A DNA stretch of 64,000 nucleotides from Dyadobacter luteus (GTDB lineage Bacteria; Bacteroidota; Bacteroidia; Cytophagales; Spirosomataceae), in the NCBI RefSeq assembly GCF_003383615.1, contig NZ_QNUL01000027.1:1-64000 (forward strand). The letters are read 5' to 3'. The translations under genes were made by a program, and so were the position numbers. Positions 34,293 through 42,942 of this stretch are shown one piece after another. The notes under the pieces were generated by a model. That model had not been told where the DNA came from and ran no database searches. It saw only the letters and a program-made list of their open reading frames with translations. Each line of letters starts with the position of its first letter. Position 1 is the first letter of the stretch.

Positions 34293-35081
34293 ATGTATAA
34301 TTACCTTGATATGTTAAAAACAACCATTCTTTTTTGTGCGGCACTTCTTTGCCTGAATGCTACAGATGTTATGTCTCAAAATAAAAATAAAGTGATTGCA
34401 CACCGCGGTGCATGGAAAAATACCGGCGCTACCGAAAACTCTATCGGCGCATTGGAACATGCTATCAAACTTGGATGCTACGGTGCGGAATTTGACGTAC
34501 ACATGTCGTCCGACTCGGTGATTTTCGTGCATCACGACCATGCAATCAAAGGAACGCATATTGAAAAAACATCTGCCGCTGAACTCTCGGCAATCAAGCT
34601 GAGTAACGGAGAAAGTCTGCCTATGCTGGAAAACTATCTCAAAACCGGTGGGAAGCAAAAGAAGACCAGGTTGATTCTTGAAATCAAGACTTCATCTATC
34701 AGCAAAGAACGTTCATTGGCACTGGCTGCCAAATGCGTAGAATTGGTAAAAAAGTATAAAGTTGAAAAAATTACAGACTATATCGCTTTCGATTTTGATG
34801 TTTGTCTGAAAGTGAAAGAGTTGGCTCCCAAAGCACATGTGGAATACCTGAACGGAGATAAAACACCTGCTGAAATCAAAGCAGCCGGACTTGATGGTAC
34901 AGACTATCATTTCAGTGTTTACAAGAAAAACGAAGGCTACCTGAAAGAATTGCAGGATCTGAAATTGTCTACGAACGTATGGACTGTGAACGATGAGGCA
35001 ACCATGAAATGGTTTCTGGAAAGAAACGTTGATTTTATCACAACCAACGAACCTGAACTGTTATTGAAGATTACTAAATAA
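34293..35081 (+). CDS. glycerophosphodiester phosphodiesterase
   Basis: This exported enzyme of 262 residues has a signal peptide (hydrophobic segment about 7-26, ending DVMSQ; a start at 34311 would fit it equally). The catalytic signatures of the GDPD TIM barrel follow: IAHRGAWKNTGATENSI near residue 35 with His-Arg and the metal glutamate, YGAEFDVHMSSD with the Glu-x-Asp pair, and VHHDHAIKGT with the second histidine. The C-terminal VWTVNDEATMKWFLERNVDFITTN is standard. It hydrolyses deacylated phospholipids to glycerol 3-phosphate and an alcohol, probably in the periplasm. It is monocistronic and followed by a hairpin terminator. Confidence 0.93.
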   Translation: MYNYLDMLKTTILFCAALLCLNATDVMSQNKNKVIAHRGAWKNTGATENSIGALEHAIKLGCYGAEFDVHMSSDSVIFVHHDHAIKGTHIEKTSAAELSAIKLSNGESLPMLENYLKTGGKQKKTRLILEIKTSSISKERSLALAAKCVELVKKYKVEKITDYIAFDFDVCLKVKELAPKAHVEYLNGDKTPAEIKAAGLDGTDYHFSVYKKNEGYLKELQDLKLSTNVWTVNDEATMKWFLERNVDFITTNEPELLLKITK

Positions 35082-35100
35082 TCTGAATCAGAAGTTTATC

Positions 35101-35139
35101 AAAGGAATGGTTTCGGTTAACATCCGGAAGCATTCCTTT
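35101..35139. terminator. hairpin terminator between the GDPD and M48 genes
   Basis: AAAGGAATG (35101-35109) and CATTCCTTT (35131-35139) form a perfect 9-bp stem followed by a T-run on the plus strand. An inner TCGG/CCGG-like pairing shortens the loop. It ends the GDPD transcript. Confidence 0.8.
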
Positions 35140-35156
35140 TTTCGTCTACACCATGA

Positions 35157-35921
35157 TCACTTTTTACTGTACTTCGCGATCGCTTCCCTGATTTTTTCTT
35201 CCCTGTTGGCAGGACTTGGATGCGTACTCATAAACTCCACTCCACCATCTGAAGATTTGGCCAACACTTTCATCACAGCTAACAGCGCTTCCGGTTTATA
35301 GCCAGCAGCGACCATGTATTTCACACCAAAATCATCAGATTCGAGCTCATCACTCCTGCCGTAACTCAGGTCGATCAGCCGGGCGACATAACGTGCTGTT
35401 TGCGCTGTGGTGTAATCCCCTCCCGCTACTCCCGCAGCTCCTGCGAGTCCCTGCAGCAAATCTCCTTTTGCCATTTGTTCAGCAGAATGCCGTCCGATTA
35501 CATGGCCTATTTCATGTCCTAATACCCCGGCAATTTCGTCGTCGGTTTGCAGCTGTTTCAGTAATCCGGCTGTGATGAATATTTGCCCGCCCGGTAATGC
35601 AAAGGCATTGATTGTTTTTTCGTCTGCCAATACATGAAAGTCAAACTGATACGGCGACTTGTCCGCCTCCGAATGACTAACAAGCTTTTTACCAATCGTC
35701 TTGATTTTAGTTTGTAATGACCTGTCATGATGCAAACCGCCAAACTCAGCAGCCATTTGCGGAGCAGATTTCAGACCAAGCTGTATTTCTTCTTCCGGAG
35801 TCAGCCCCACACGCTGCTTCTCTCCTGTCACAGGATTCACCTGGGTTTTGCTGAAATAGCTATACAACGTTCCCAAAATAACCATTAGGGCTAGTATCAA
35901 CCGTGCTCCTATTTTGCGCAT
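35157..35921 (-). CDS. M48 family metallopeptidase
   Basis: This exported zinc protease has the HExxH motif in GVLGHEIGHVIGRHSAEQM and the downstream SDELESDDFGVKYMVAAGY, where the glutamate is the third zinc ligand. FALPGGQIFITAGLL and FMSTHPSPANREEKI are typical of M48C/BepA-like peptidases of the envelope. I place the start at 35921 (MRKIGARLI), directly before the hydrophobic signal segment. The longer in-frame ORF reaching 35999 would cross the metX terminator and has no signal-like N-terminus. That gives 254 residues. It is convergent with the GDPD gene. Role as an outer-membrane quality-control protease is inferred from the family. Confidence 0.9.
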   Translation of the reverse strand: MRKIGARLILALMVILGTLYSYFSKTQVNPVTGEKQRVGLTPEEEIQLGLKSAPQMAAEFGGLHHDRSLQTKIKTIGKKLVSHSEADKSPYQFDFHVLADEKTINAFALPGGQIFITAGLLKQLQTDDEIAGVLGHEIGHVIGRHSAEQMAKGDLLQGLAGAAGVAGGDYTTAQTARYVARLIDLSYGRSDELESDDFGVKYMVAAGYKPEALLAVMKVLAKSSDGGVEFMSTHPSPANREEKIREAIAKYSKK

Positions 35922-35958
35922 GATGAAAAATTTAAGCTGAATAAAATGCAAACAAAAA

Positions 35959-35980
35959 GTCCTGCACAAAAGTACAGGAC
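35959..35980 (-). terminator. intrinsic terminator of metX
   Basis: GTCCTG and CAGGAC (35959-35964, 35975-35980) form a stem extended by an AC/GT pair, with a T-run on the minus strand (35958 downward). It lies 26 nt past the metX stop and ends the SAM-riboswitch transcription unit. Confidence 0.85.
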
Positions 35981-36005
35981 CGACAATAATATCATTCATG
36001 GAGAC

Positions 36006-37058
36006 TTACTCCAATCTTGCCGACTGAAGCTGCCCGTTGGTTTGCTGCCAAGCTCTGATCACCTGCGCCAACTGTTTGTATTCGATCAGGAAGCCATCGT
36101 GACCATATAAGGAATCAATCTCCTGGAAAACGGCATCCGGGATGTGTTTTGCAATGAATTGCTGCTCTGTAAGCGGGAACAGCAAATCAGATTTGATACC
36201 TAATACCAGTGTTTTGGCTTTCACCATACCAAGCGCATGCACAATTCCTCCTCTGTTTCTCCCCACATTGTGCGAATCCATGATTTTCGACAAAGTCCAG
36301 TACGAATACGCATTGAATCTTTTCATAAACTTATCACCCTGGTATTGCTGATAGGACGATGCCCTGAAATCATCAATCTGGTCAGGATTATCGCGCGCCT
36401 GGGTAAAGTTATAAGTATCATAATTGCGGTACGACAACAGCGCCATCGAACGCGCAGCTCTCATACCCAGTTTTCCTCCTTCTTCATGATCTTCCCTGTA
36501 AGTAGGATCGGCCTCAATAGCCATACGCTGCGATTCATTGAAAGCAATTCCCCAGGGCGAGTGAAGTGCATTGGAAGCGATCAGAATCAATTCTTCAAAA
36601 AGATCGGGAACCTCTACTGCCCATTCCAGCGCCTGCTGCCCGCCCAATGAGCCACCAATGCAAATATTGATTTTTCTGATTTGCAGCTCCTGCCGAAGTA
36701 TTTCCAAAGTACCCACCACGTCCTTCACGGTAATAATCGGAAAATCACGGTAAAAGGGTTTTTGAGTCAATGGGTTGATCGAAGCAGGTCCGGTAGAACC
36801 ATAGGCTGATCCCAATACATTGACGCAGACAATGAAGTATTTGGCCGGATCAAAATATTTCCCTTCTCCGACAAGCCCATCCCACCACTCGGCTGCAAAA
36901 GCATTTCCTGTAAGCGCGTGACATATCCAGACGATATTATCATCTGCCTCATTTCTGGTTCCGAGCGTTGTGTAAGCGAGTTCAAAGCCAGGCAGTTCAC
37001 GACCCAGTTCAAGAGAATACGTATAAGGATATCTGAATATTTTTTGTTCCGCTTGCAT
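36006..37058 (-). CDS. metX: homoserine O-acetyltransferase
   Basis: This 350-residue alpha/beta hydrolase acetylates homoserine with acetyl-CoA, the first committed step to methionine. The nucleophile is Ser137 in NICIGGSLGGQQALEW, the acid lies in VLGIKSDLLFP, and the catalytic histidine in SLYGHDGFLIE. The oxyanion region ICHALTGNAFAAEWWD is conserved. Length is at the short end of the family but complete. It is controlled by a SAM-I riboswitch in a leader of more than 300 nt and ends at its own terminator. Homoserine acetyltransferase and succinyltransferase can be confused; the overall MetX fold and motif support metX, though the acyl donor is not provable. Confidence 0.95.
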   Translation of the reverse strand: MQAEQKIFRYPYTYSLELGRELPGFELAYTTLGTRNEADDNIVWICHALTGNAFAAEWWDGLVGEGKYFDPAKYFIVCVNVLGSAYGSTGPASINPLTQKPFYRDFPIITVKDVVGTLEILRQELQIRKINICIGGSLGGQQALEWAVEVPDLFEELILIASNALHSPWGIAFNESQRMAIEADPTYREDHEEGGKLGMRAARSMALLSYRNYDTYNFTQARDNPDQIDDFRASSYQQYQGDKFMKRFNAYSYWTLSKIMDSHNVGRNRGGIVHALGMVKAKTLVLGIKSDLLFPLTEQQFIAKHIPDAVFQEIDSLYGHDGFLIEYKQLAQVIRAWQQTNGQLQSARLE

Positions 37059-37098
37059 AAGTGCCAGAGCACAGGTTTAATTATAAATCAGTTAAAAA

Positions 37099-37132
37099 CG
37101 TATGTCAGGTGTAACAAAACACAAGCAATACG
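37099..37132 (-). terminator. candidate riboswitch terminator hairpin before metX
   Basis: On the minus strand CGTAT (37132-37128) pairs with ATACG (37103-37099), with an inner GTGT/ACAC stem, and five T residues follow (37098-37094). It lies between the SAM-I aptamer and metX, 36 nt before the start codon, where an expression platform terminator is expected. Confidence 0.5.
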
Positions 37133-37232
37133 GAATAACCCACCTAATGAAAAACGGTTTCAGCGTCAGATACGAGATTAAAGCCATCCGGCTTACGGAA
37201 ATTTCTAACTGTAAGTTCTTTTACGAATTGAG

Positions 37233-37337
37233 TTTATATCTCCTAAATAACTTAGGTGGGAATTAGCACCTTTCTCCTATTTGGTAGCAGGTTGCCAGAG
37301 GTTCGTAGAGCCCATTCTCTCGCCTCTTCTTTATAAA
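37233..37337 (-). promoter_or_regulatory. SAM-I (S-box) riboswitch aptamer upstream of metX
   Basis: Minus-strand sequence contains the S-box signatures GGCAACC and GGTGCTAATTCC. The pairings of the SAM-I fold are visible: P1 from TTTATA (37337-37332) with TATAAA (37238-37233), P2 from AGAGG with CCTCT, P3 as an ACCT/AGGT stem, and P4 as CCTAA/TTAGG (in 37257-37243). The P2 loop TGGG (37314-37311) can pair with CCCA at 37260-37257, the known pseudoknot. SAM binding would be expected to switch off metX. Confidence 0.9.
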
Positions 37338-37374
37338 TCAATCGCTGAATAGTGAAGCAATTGACTTGATGGCA

Positions 37375-37406
37375 CAATATTAAGGCCGGATGGCTGAAAA
37401 AACAAA
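37375..37406 (-). promoter_or_regulatory. promoter of the metX riboswitch transcript
   Basis: On the minus strand TTTG (37406-37403), a 20-nt spacer and TAATATTG (37382-37375) match the Bacteroidota consensus with one mismatch in the -7 box. The inferred start near 37368 is just upstream of the SAM-I aptamer. Confidence 0.6.
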
Positions 37407-37439
37407 TTCCGCATGGAATTATTTAAGTCGGTATATGTG

Positions 37440-37447
37440 TACATTTG
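37440..37447 (+). promoter_or_regulatory. -7 promoter box of the DUF721 gene
   Basis: TACATTTG matches TAnnTTTG. It lies inside the longer ORF that starts at 37413 and 20 nt upstream of the ATG at 37467, which is the main reason for choosing the later start. Confidence 0.55.
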
Positions 37448-37466
37448 CATCCTGTCTTCATTAACT

Positions 37467-37793
37467 ATGGCACAACATTATCGTTTCAATAAAGAACAAG
37501 CATCACGTCGCCCGGGGGTAACTCCGCTGAAAGATGCTATTGAGCAAATGCTGGACAAGTACAAATTGAAGAATCGGTTTGATCAGTCCTATGTAGTTGC
37601 ACATTGGGATAAAATCATGGGTGATGCAATTGCTTCCAGAACAAAGAAAGTCTTTATCAAGGATCGTACGCTTTTTCTTCAGATTGAATCTGCACCGTTA
37701 CGCAATGAGCTGGTACGTGCCAAATACAAAATCATTGAATTAATTAACCGGGAAATGAAGAGTGACCTCGTAGAAGAAGTCGTGTTCATTTAA
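37467..37793 (+). CDS. DUF721 (DciA-like) protein
   Basis: This 108-residue protein contains the DUF721 core: the N-terminal basic segment, the motif DAIEQMLDKYKLKNRFDQ, VAHWDKIMGDAIASRTKKVFIKDRTLFLQIESAPLRNEL, and KYKIIELINRE. DUF721 includes DciA, an ancestral loader of the replicative helicase in bacteria lacking DnaC, so a replication or DNA-related role is plausible. I start at 37467 rather than the upstream in-frame ATG at 37413, which would lie before a -7 box. An LD-carboxypeptidase gene follows 33 nt downstream on the same strand. Confidence 0.85.
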   Translation: MAQHYRFNKEQASRRPGVTPLKDAIEQMLDKYKLKNRFDQSYVVAHWDKIMGDAIASRTKKVFIKDRTLFLQIESAPLRNELVRAKYKIIELINREMKSDLVEEVVFI

Positions 37794-37826
37794 CCTTCAT
37801 TCGCCCGATGGATCTCTGCCTTTCTG

Positions 37827-38783
37827 ATGTCACAAAACAACCATTCCGTTAATCCGATTGTATTTCCCCCGTTTCTGAAACCTGGTGATAAAGTAGGCGT
37901 AGTAGCTCCTGCAAGTGTGGTCAGATATGACGACCTGAAAGAAGGAATTGCTATGTTACGCGACGAATGGGAACTGGAAGTCGTGGAAGGAACAACTTTA
38001 AAAAGCAGTTTCAATCAGTTTTCGGCCACCGACGAAGACAGGCTTCAGGATTTGCAACGTATGCTGGATGACCCTGAAATTAAAGCCGTCATTGCTGCGC
38101 GTGGCGGATATGGCTGTTCCCGGATTATTGATCAGCTTGATTATAGCACACTTTTGAAATCCCCTAAATGGGTTGTAGGGTTCAGCGACCTGACGGCATT
38201 GTTGGCGGGTTTATATCAAAATGGGATTGCGGGTATGCATGCCCCCATGGCCAAGTCTATAACTCAAATCGGCGCAGTTGAAGCGGCTGAGTCCCTCAAA
38301 GGTGCTTTATTTGGAAATCTTCCTGTTTACGATATCTCTGCTCATGAGCTCAACCGTATCGGTGAGGCTTCCGGACAGTTGATCGGAGGTAACCTTTGCC
38401 TTTTTGCTCATCTTATCGGTTCTCCAACTGATACAGACACAAATGGCAAAATCCTCTTCATTGAAGATGTGAATGAATACATGTATAATCTGGACAGGAT
38501 GATGATACAGCTGAAACGCGCCGGTAAGCTTGATCATCTGGCCGGACTTATTGTTGGTCAGTTTTCCGATATGCGGGACAATTCGTCACCCTCGTTCGGA
38601 AAAGATGCAAATGAAATTATTGCAGAACATACATCGACATACAAATATCCGGTTTGTTACAATTTCCCTGTGGGACATGTGGCCGACAACCGTACCATGA
38701 TTGTTGGTGCTACTGCACATTTAGCTATTACAAAAGAGGGCGTTCAACTTCGCTTCCAAAACCCGTCAGCGGATCTGGTGTAG
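37827..38783 (+). CDS. LD-carboxypeptidase (S66 peptidase)
   Basis: This 318-residue enzyme cleaves the terminal D-alanine from peptidoglycan tetrapeptides in the cytoplasm during recycling. The S66 motifs are present: PGDKVGVVAPAS, ARGGYGCSRIIDQLDY, VVGFSDLTALLAG with the nucleophile serine, ILFIEDVNEYMYNLDRMM with the catalytic glutamate, and FPVGHVADNRTM with the catalytic histidine. There is no signal peptide. It is on the same strand as and close to the DUF721 gene, and probably shares its transcript. Confidence 0.93.
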   Translation: MSQNNHSVNPIVFPPFLKPGDKVGVVAPASVVRYDDLKEGIAMLRDEWELEVVEGTTLKSSFNQFSATDEDRLQDLQRMLDDPEIKAVIAARGGYGCSRIIDQLDYSTLLKSPKWVVGFSDLTALLAGLYQNGIAGMHAPMAKSITQIGAVEAAESLKGALFGNLPVYDISAHELNRIGEASGQLIGGNLCLFAHLIGSPTDTDTNGKILFIEDVNEYMYNLDRMMIQLKRAGKLDHLAGLIVGQFSDMRDNSSPSFGKDANEIIAEHTSTYKYPVCYNFPVGHVADNRTMIVGATAHLAITKEGVQLRFQNPSADLV

Positions 38784-38884
38784 GTTATAGCCATAAATAA
38801 ATTTAAGTTGTTCATTACTGTCATTGGCTCTTAAACATCGATTGCCTGGATAATCGCTAAGTGCCCGCAGCTATTTAAAACAAT

Positions 38885-39685
38885 ATGGAAACATTTAAAA
38901 ATAAGGTAGTATGGATCACCGGCGCATCTTCCGGTATTGGTGAAGCCATTACGCTGGCATTTGCGAAACAAGGTGCAAAACTTGTTCTTACTGCGCGCAG
39001 AGAAGAAGAACTGGTACGTGTAAGTAAGCTGACTGGCCTACCTGAATCTTCTGTATTAATCCTGCCTATGGATGTAACAGACTTTGATAAAGCAGTTCCG
39101 GCAGCAGAAAGAATCATTCATACCTTCGGTCGGATTGATATCATGATTCACAATGCAGGCGTAAGTCAGCGTTCCTATATCGTTGATACCGATCTGGATG
39201 TGTACCGGAAATTGATGGATGTTGATTTCTACAGTACAGTTGCAATCACAAAAGCTGTGTTGCCGTATATGATTAAACAGCAAAGCGGCCATTTCATCGT
39301 GATCAGCAGTGTGGCAGGAAAAATCGGTACTATTATGCGTTCGGGTTATAATGCCGCGAAACATGCCTTGCACGGTTTTTACGATTCACTCAGAGCAGAA
39401 GGATACAAAGACAATATCAAAGTAACAACGGTGTGCCCCGGATATATCAGAACGAACATCTCTCTCAATGCTCTGAATGAATCAGGAAGTAAGTTTGGTA
39501 AAATGGACTCCAACCAGGCCAACGGTATTCCGGCAGATGAATGTGCCCGCCAGATATTGCAGGCTGTCAGCAAAGACAAAAAAGAAATTTATATAGGAGG
39601 ATTAAAAGAAGTCGCCGCGATCTACCTCAAACGCTTTTTACCCAACGTTCTGTTTGATCAGGTGAGGAAGAATATACCGGAGTAA
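38885..39685 (+). CDS. short-chain dehydrogenase/reductase (DHRS7-like)
   Basis: This 266-residue SDR has the cofactor motif ITGASSGIGEA near residue 13, the NNAG-like HNAGVSQR segment, the active-site serine in VISSVAGKIG, and YNAAKHALHGF with the YxxxK catalytic pair. The C-terminal YIGGLKEVAAIYLKRFLPN is like DHRS7B-type membrane-associated SDRs. Substrate is not predictable; ketone or lipid reduction with NADP is typical. It follows the LD-carboxypeptidase gene by 100 nt on the same strand and is convergent with the M20 hydrolase gene. Confidence 0.9.
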   Translation: METFKNKVVWITGASSGIGEAITLAFAKQGAKLVLTARREEELVRVSKLTGLPESSVLILPMDVTDFDKAVPAAERIIHTFGRIDIMIHNAGVSQRSYIVDTDLDVYRKLMDVDFYSTVAITKAVLPYMIKQQSGHFIVISSVAGKIGTIMRSGYNAAKHALHGFYDSLRAEGYKDNIKVTTVCPGYIRTNISLNALNESGSKFGKMDSNQANGIPADECARQILQAVSKDKKEIYIGGLKEVAAIYLKRFLPNVLFDQVRKNIPE

Positions 39686-39903
39686 GGGTCAAGGGTTAAT
39701 GGTTAATGGTCGAGGGGTAAATCGCCCCTCATTAACCATTAACAACTAATAATTAGTCGCTACAGGCTGAACGGCTTTGCGGAAGACAGCGTCCATTTAA
39801 ACTAGCCTTGCTCCAATCGTTCAGCCCGCTAAAAAGCGTGCAGACCAGACAAGCTACTTCCAATCGCCCCTCATTAACCATTAACCACTAATAATTAACC
39901 CTT
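39686..39903. repeat. repeat-rich convergent junction with 36-bp direct repeats
   Basis: A long hairpin lies at 39695-39743: arms GTTAATGGTTAAT + GAGGGG and CCCCTC + ATTAACCATTAAC. The 36-nt segment at 39720-39755 recurs as a direct repeat at 39862-39897 with one difference. The 106 nt between them contains an inverted repeat (39765-39773 with 39818-39826). No ORF is present. It lies between the convergent SDR and M20 genes, so it can act as a terminator for both, but its two direct copies suggest a duplication or small insertion. Confidence 0.6.
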
Positions 39904-41212
39904 ATTTCCTCCCTTCCATATAGTCTGTCGCCAACCTGCTCAGTGATCTTACACCTAACACCAGCCCGCTTTCATCAATATAAAAATCAGGAGTGTGATG
40001 GGGAGCAGCTTCCAGTGGATTCTTACCTTTTGGCATACCTCCTAAAAAGAAGAAAAAACCGGGTACCTTTTGCTGAAAATAGGAGAAGTCTTCAGCTCCG
40101 GTTTTAGCCGACGTAAGAATGACGTTTTCCTTTCCTGCCACACTTTGCAACGTGCCCACCATCTTTTCTGTAAGCGGTACATCGTTGAATGTAACAGGGT
40201 ATAATACATCAATTTTCACATTGGCGGTCGCTCCTGCGCTCTCAGCAATATTGGTTGATATTTCGGTAATCCGTTTATGAACGTGGCTGTGCATTTCTTC
40301 GTCGAATGTCCTGATGGTACCAATCATTTTTACCTCCTCAGGAATGATATTCTGACGAATTCCACCATGAATCGCCCCAACAGTTACAACGGCCGGTGCT
40401 TTGGTAATATCCAGATTACGGCTTACTATCGTCTGCAGACCTGTTACAATCTGAGATGAGGTCACAATCGGATCTACTCCCGACCATGGATACGCGCCAT
40501 GCGTTTGTTTTCCTTTTACATCAATACTGAAAAAATCCACTGCAGCCATGGTAGCCCCGGGCTTGTATGCGATCGTATTAACCTCTGTTTGTGAATTGAT
40601 ATGCAGGCCAAAAATCGCATCTACTTTCGGATTTTCAAGTACCCCTTCCTTCACCATCAGTTTCGCACCTCCCTCTTCACCTTCCGGCGCTCCCTCTTCG
40701 GCCGGTTGGAATATAAATTTGACGGTTCCTTTCAGATCCGACTTTACTGACGCCAGCACTTCAGCAACTCCCATCAATATAGCCACGTGCGTATCGTGCC
40801 CACATGCATGCATTACACCGGTAGCTTGTCCGTTATATTCCGCTTTCACATTGGACTTGAAAGGCACATCTACTCTTTCCGTTACCGGTAATGCATCCAT
40901 ATCTGCCCTTAATGCTACAACCGGCCCCGGCTTTCCACCCTTCAGCAATCCGACAATACCTGTGTGAGCAACTCCTGTTTGTACTTCAATCCCCAACTGT
41001 TTCAGGTGTGCTGCAATTTTTTCAGCAGTCTTAAATTCCCGATTGCCAAGTTCCGGATTCTGGTGAAAATCGCGGCGCCATTCCACCACTTTGGATTCCA
41101 GAGATTTTGCCTTTTGGTCAATCTTCGTATTCAGGTTTTGGGCAGAAGCAAAAAAGCCGGAGAGCGCAAGGAAGGAAAATGGTAAAACTGTTTTCAGATT
41201 CATAGGTATCAA
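39902..41212 (-). CDS. exported M20 family amidohydrolase
   Basis: This 436-residue enzyme has a signal peptide (about 4-24, ending ASAQ). The M20D/amidohydrolase segments follow: RRDFHQNPELGNREF, ALRADMDALPV, HACGHDTHVAILMGVAEVL (metal ligands), FIFQPAEEGAPEGEEGGA, and GAEDFSYFQQKVPGFFFFLG. Proteins of this group remove acyl groups from N-acyl amino acids or process small peptides. It lies downstream of the susC1/susD1 pair on the same strand, 157 nt after the SusD stop, with a terminator between, so partial co-transcription is possible. An N-acyl-amino-acid or peptide use of the SusCD system is inferred from this neighbour. Confidence 0.92.
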   Translation of the reverse strand: MIPMNLKTVLPFSFLALSGFFASAQNLNTKIDQKAKSLESKVVEWRRDFHQNPELGNREFKTAEKIAAHLKQLGIEVQTGVAHTGIVGLLKGGKPGPVVALRADMDALPVTERVDVPFKSNVKAEYNGQATGVMHACGHDTHVAILMGVAEVLASVKSDLKGTVKFIFQPAEEGAPEGEEGGAKLMVKEGVLENPKVDAIFGLHINSQTEVNTIAYKPGATMAAVDFFSIDVKGKQTHGAYPWSGVDPIVTSSQIVTGLQTIVSRNLDITKAPAVVTVGAIHGGIRQNIIPEEVKMIGTIRTFDEEMHSHVHKRITEISTNIAESAGATANVKIDVLYPVTFNDVPLTEKMVGTLQSVAGKENVILTSAKTGAEDFSYFQQKVPGFFFFLGGMPKGKNPLEAAPHHTPDFYIDESGLVLGVRSLSRLATDYMEGRK

Positions 41213-41324
41213 AATATCAATATTTAAAAATTGGTAAGAGAAGCAAGTATTTTGAGCTTAGCAAAAAGATAGTAAAATAATCCAGTGGCTTACCAGACTA
41301 AAGCAAATAAATGTTTTAAAACAC

Positions 41325-41354
41325 AAAAGGCCATCTCTCTCAAGATAGCCTTTT
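41325..41354 (-). terminator. terminator after susD1
   Basis: AAAAGGC...GCCTTTT arms (41325-41331 and 41348-41354), with an ATC/GAT extension, form a hairpin followed by T-rich sequence on the minus strand, 16 nt after the SusD stop. Confidence 0.8.
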
Positions 41355-41369
41355 GCTCCGCAGGTCAAT

Positions 41370-42875
41370 TTACTGTTTATCCCAGAAAATCCTTACCTGT
41401 TGATTGGTTTTCTGTGCAGGCAGGTTAATTGGATTGGTATCCACTTCAGACTGCGGATAATACAGAGAGCGTGGTACAGCAGGCTCCATCGGATTTGCCG
41501 GTAAAGTCAAAGCCGGATAACCTGTTCTTCTGTAATCTGTCCATGGCTCTACAGCTACCCCATAAAGGGCCACATACTTTTCCTCAATAATCTGTTTGAT
41601 CATTGCTTCACTGGCACCTGCAAGTGTTCCATTCGCTGTCAGGTAAGTAGCAATAGCAGCATCAGCTACCCCAGCACTTTTCATACTCGCTGTAATCCCT
41701 TTGCTAAACCATTCCTGAGCAACTCCGTTTGCACCACGAGCCGCAGCTTCAGCACGGATAAAACAGTATTCTGCATAAGTCAGCATCCGGATTGGTGCAG
41801 TTCCGTTATAAGTTAAAGCCGTAGCCAAAATCCCACCATCTGCATTGGGTGTAGGCGTACCGGAAACCGTCCCACGCAGATATGTATGCATCCGAGAGTA
41901 ATTTACAGTACCTGGATCACCTGCCTTCACACCTTTATAATTTGTTGAACCGTAGGGAAATGCAGTAAAATAGCTGGATCTTCTTGGGTCCAGTTTTGAA
42001 TTCATCAAATCCACAAAGTCAGCACCTGGAAAAAGATAATTAGGCCTGCTTATCTCATAAGCATGAATAGGATTCCGACGATTCGCCTCATCCAAAAATG
42101 CCATTTGGAAACTATCCTCGTTACCTTCCATAAACACCGCATTCGATCCCAGCAGCGTATTGATCTGCTGCGTCATAAACGCAGGATCTACTTTACTATA
42201 ATGAATATAGATTCGCAGCTTCAATGTATTAGCCAGTTTCTCCCACTGCTTTTTAGTTGTGGCAAATGCGCCGGGAAAAATAACAGAATTTGTTCCCGGA
42301 GAAAGTGCACTTGTTTCCGCTTTGACCTCAGTGATACCTTCATTCAGGAGAGTGATCAGGTTGGTGTAGATCGCAGAGGCTTCATCATAAGCAGGCTGTG
42401 TATTCTGATCAAGCATAAGAGCCTGAGCATAGGGAATATTACCCCACATGTCCACAGCCAACTGATATTGATACGCTTTCATGATTTTGGCAACCCCCGA
42501 ATAATGAGGACTTCCACTAGCTGTTGCATTTTTAATGATAAGTTCAAGATCGCTCAATGTTGTCGCAAACATACTCGACCACAAATTGTTCTGATCACTA
42601 CCTGTAATATTAAATCGATTATACTCGAATGTTTGAAAGCCAGGTGACGCTTGTCCTGAAAATTGTTGGGTAAGAATAGACGCATAACGAAACTTATCAC
42701 TTCCCCCTTCAAAACCAAGGTTTACCTGAGCAGCTGTAAGTAATTGAGGCAAAGGAGCATTGGTAGATACAATATTGTCTGGGTCTGTATTGATATCCAG
42801 AAAATCAGAACAGCCTGTGAACAGTACACTCCCCAAAGCGAGCCCTGCTGTAAGTATATATGATATTTTTTTCAT
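41370..42875 (-). CDS. SusD-like outer membrane lipoprotein (pair 1)
   Basis: This 501-residue surface lipoprotein has a signal ending in the lipobox FTGC, then SDFLDINTDPDN, the start typical of the SusD-like_2 family. Helical TPR-like segments follow, including YSGVAKIMKAYQYQLAVDMWGNIPYAQAL and QWEKLANTLKLRIYIHYSKV. The C-terminus has DYRRTGYPALTLPANP. It would be the lid and substrate-binding partner of the SusC barrel encoded 67 nt upstream. Its closest relative in this window is the SusD of pair 3. No carbohydrate enzyme is nearby, and this SusD group often accompanies peptidases. Confidence 0.95.
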   Translation of the reverse strand: MKKISYILTAGLALGSVLFTGCSDFLDINTDPDNIVSTNAPLPQLLTAAQVNLGFEGGSDKFRYASILTQQFSGQASPGFQTFEYNRFNITGSDQNNLWSSMFATTLSDLELIIKNATASGSPHYSGVAKIMKAYQYQLAVDMWGNIPYAQALMLDQNTQPAYDEASAIYTNLITLLNEGITEVKAETSALSPGTNSVIFPGAFATTKKQWEKLANTLKLRIYIHYSKVDPAFMTQQINTLLGSNAVFMEGNEDSFQMAFLDEANRRNPIHAYEISRPNYLFPGADFVDLMNSKLDPRRSSYFTAFPYGSTNYKGVKAGDPGTVNYSRMHTYLRGTVSGTPTPNADGGILATALTYNGTAPIRMLTYAEYCFIRAEAAARGANGVAQEWFSKGITASMKSAGVADAAIATYLTANGTLAGASEAMIKQIIEEKYVALYGVAVEPWTDYRRTGYPALTLPANPMEPAVPRSLYYPQSEVDTNPINLPAQKTNQQVRIFWDKQ

Positions 42876-42942
42876 AATAGATTCGTAAGTAATTAATCAG
42901 TCCTGTGAAAACGGCTTCGATAGCTTTTTCCCTCCGGTTAAA

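Noticed and set aside
42063-42647. 194-codon ORF antisense to susD1
   Set aside because: Lies opposite a well-supported SusD gene, without promoter, motif or sensible composition.
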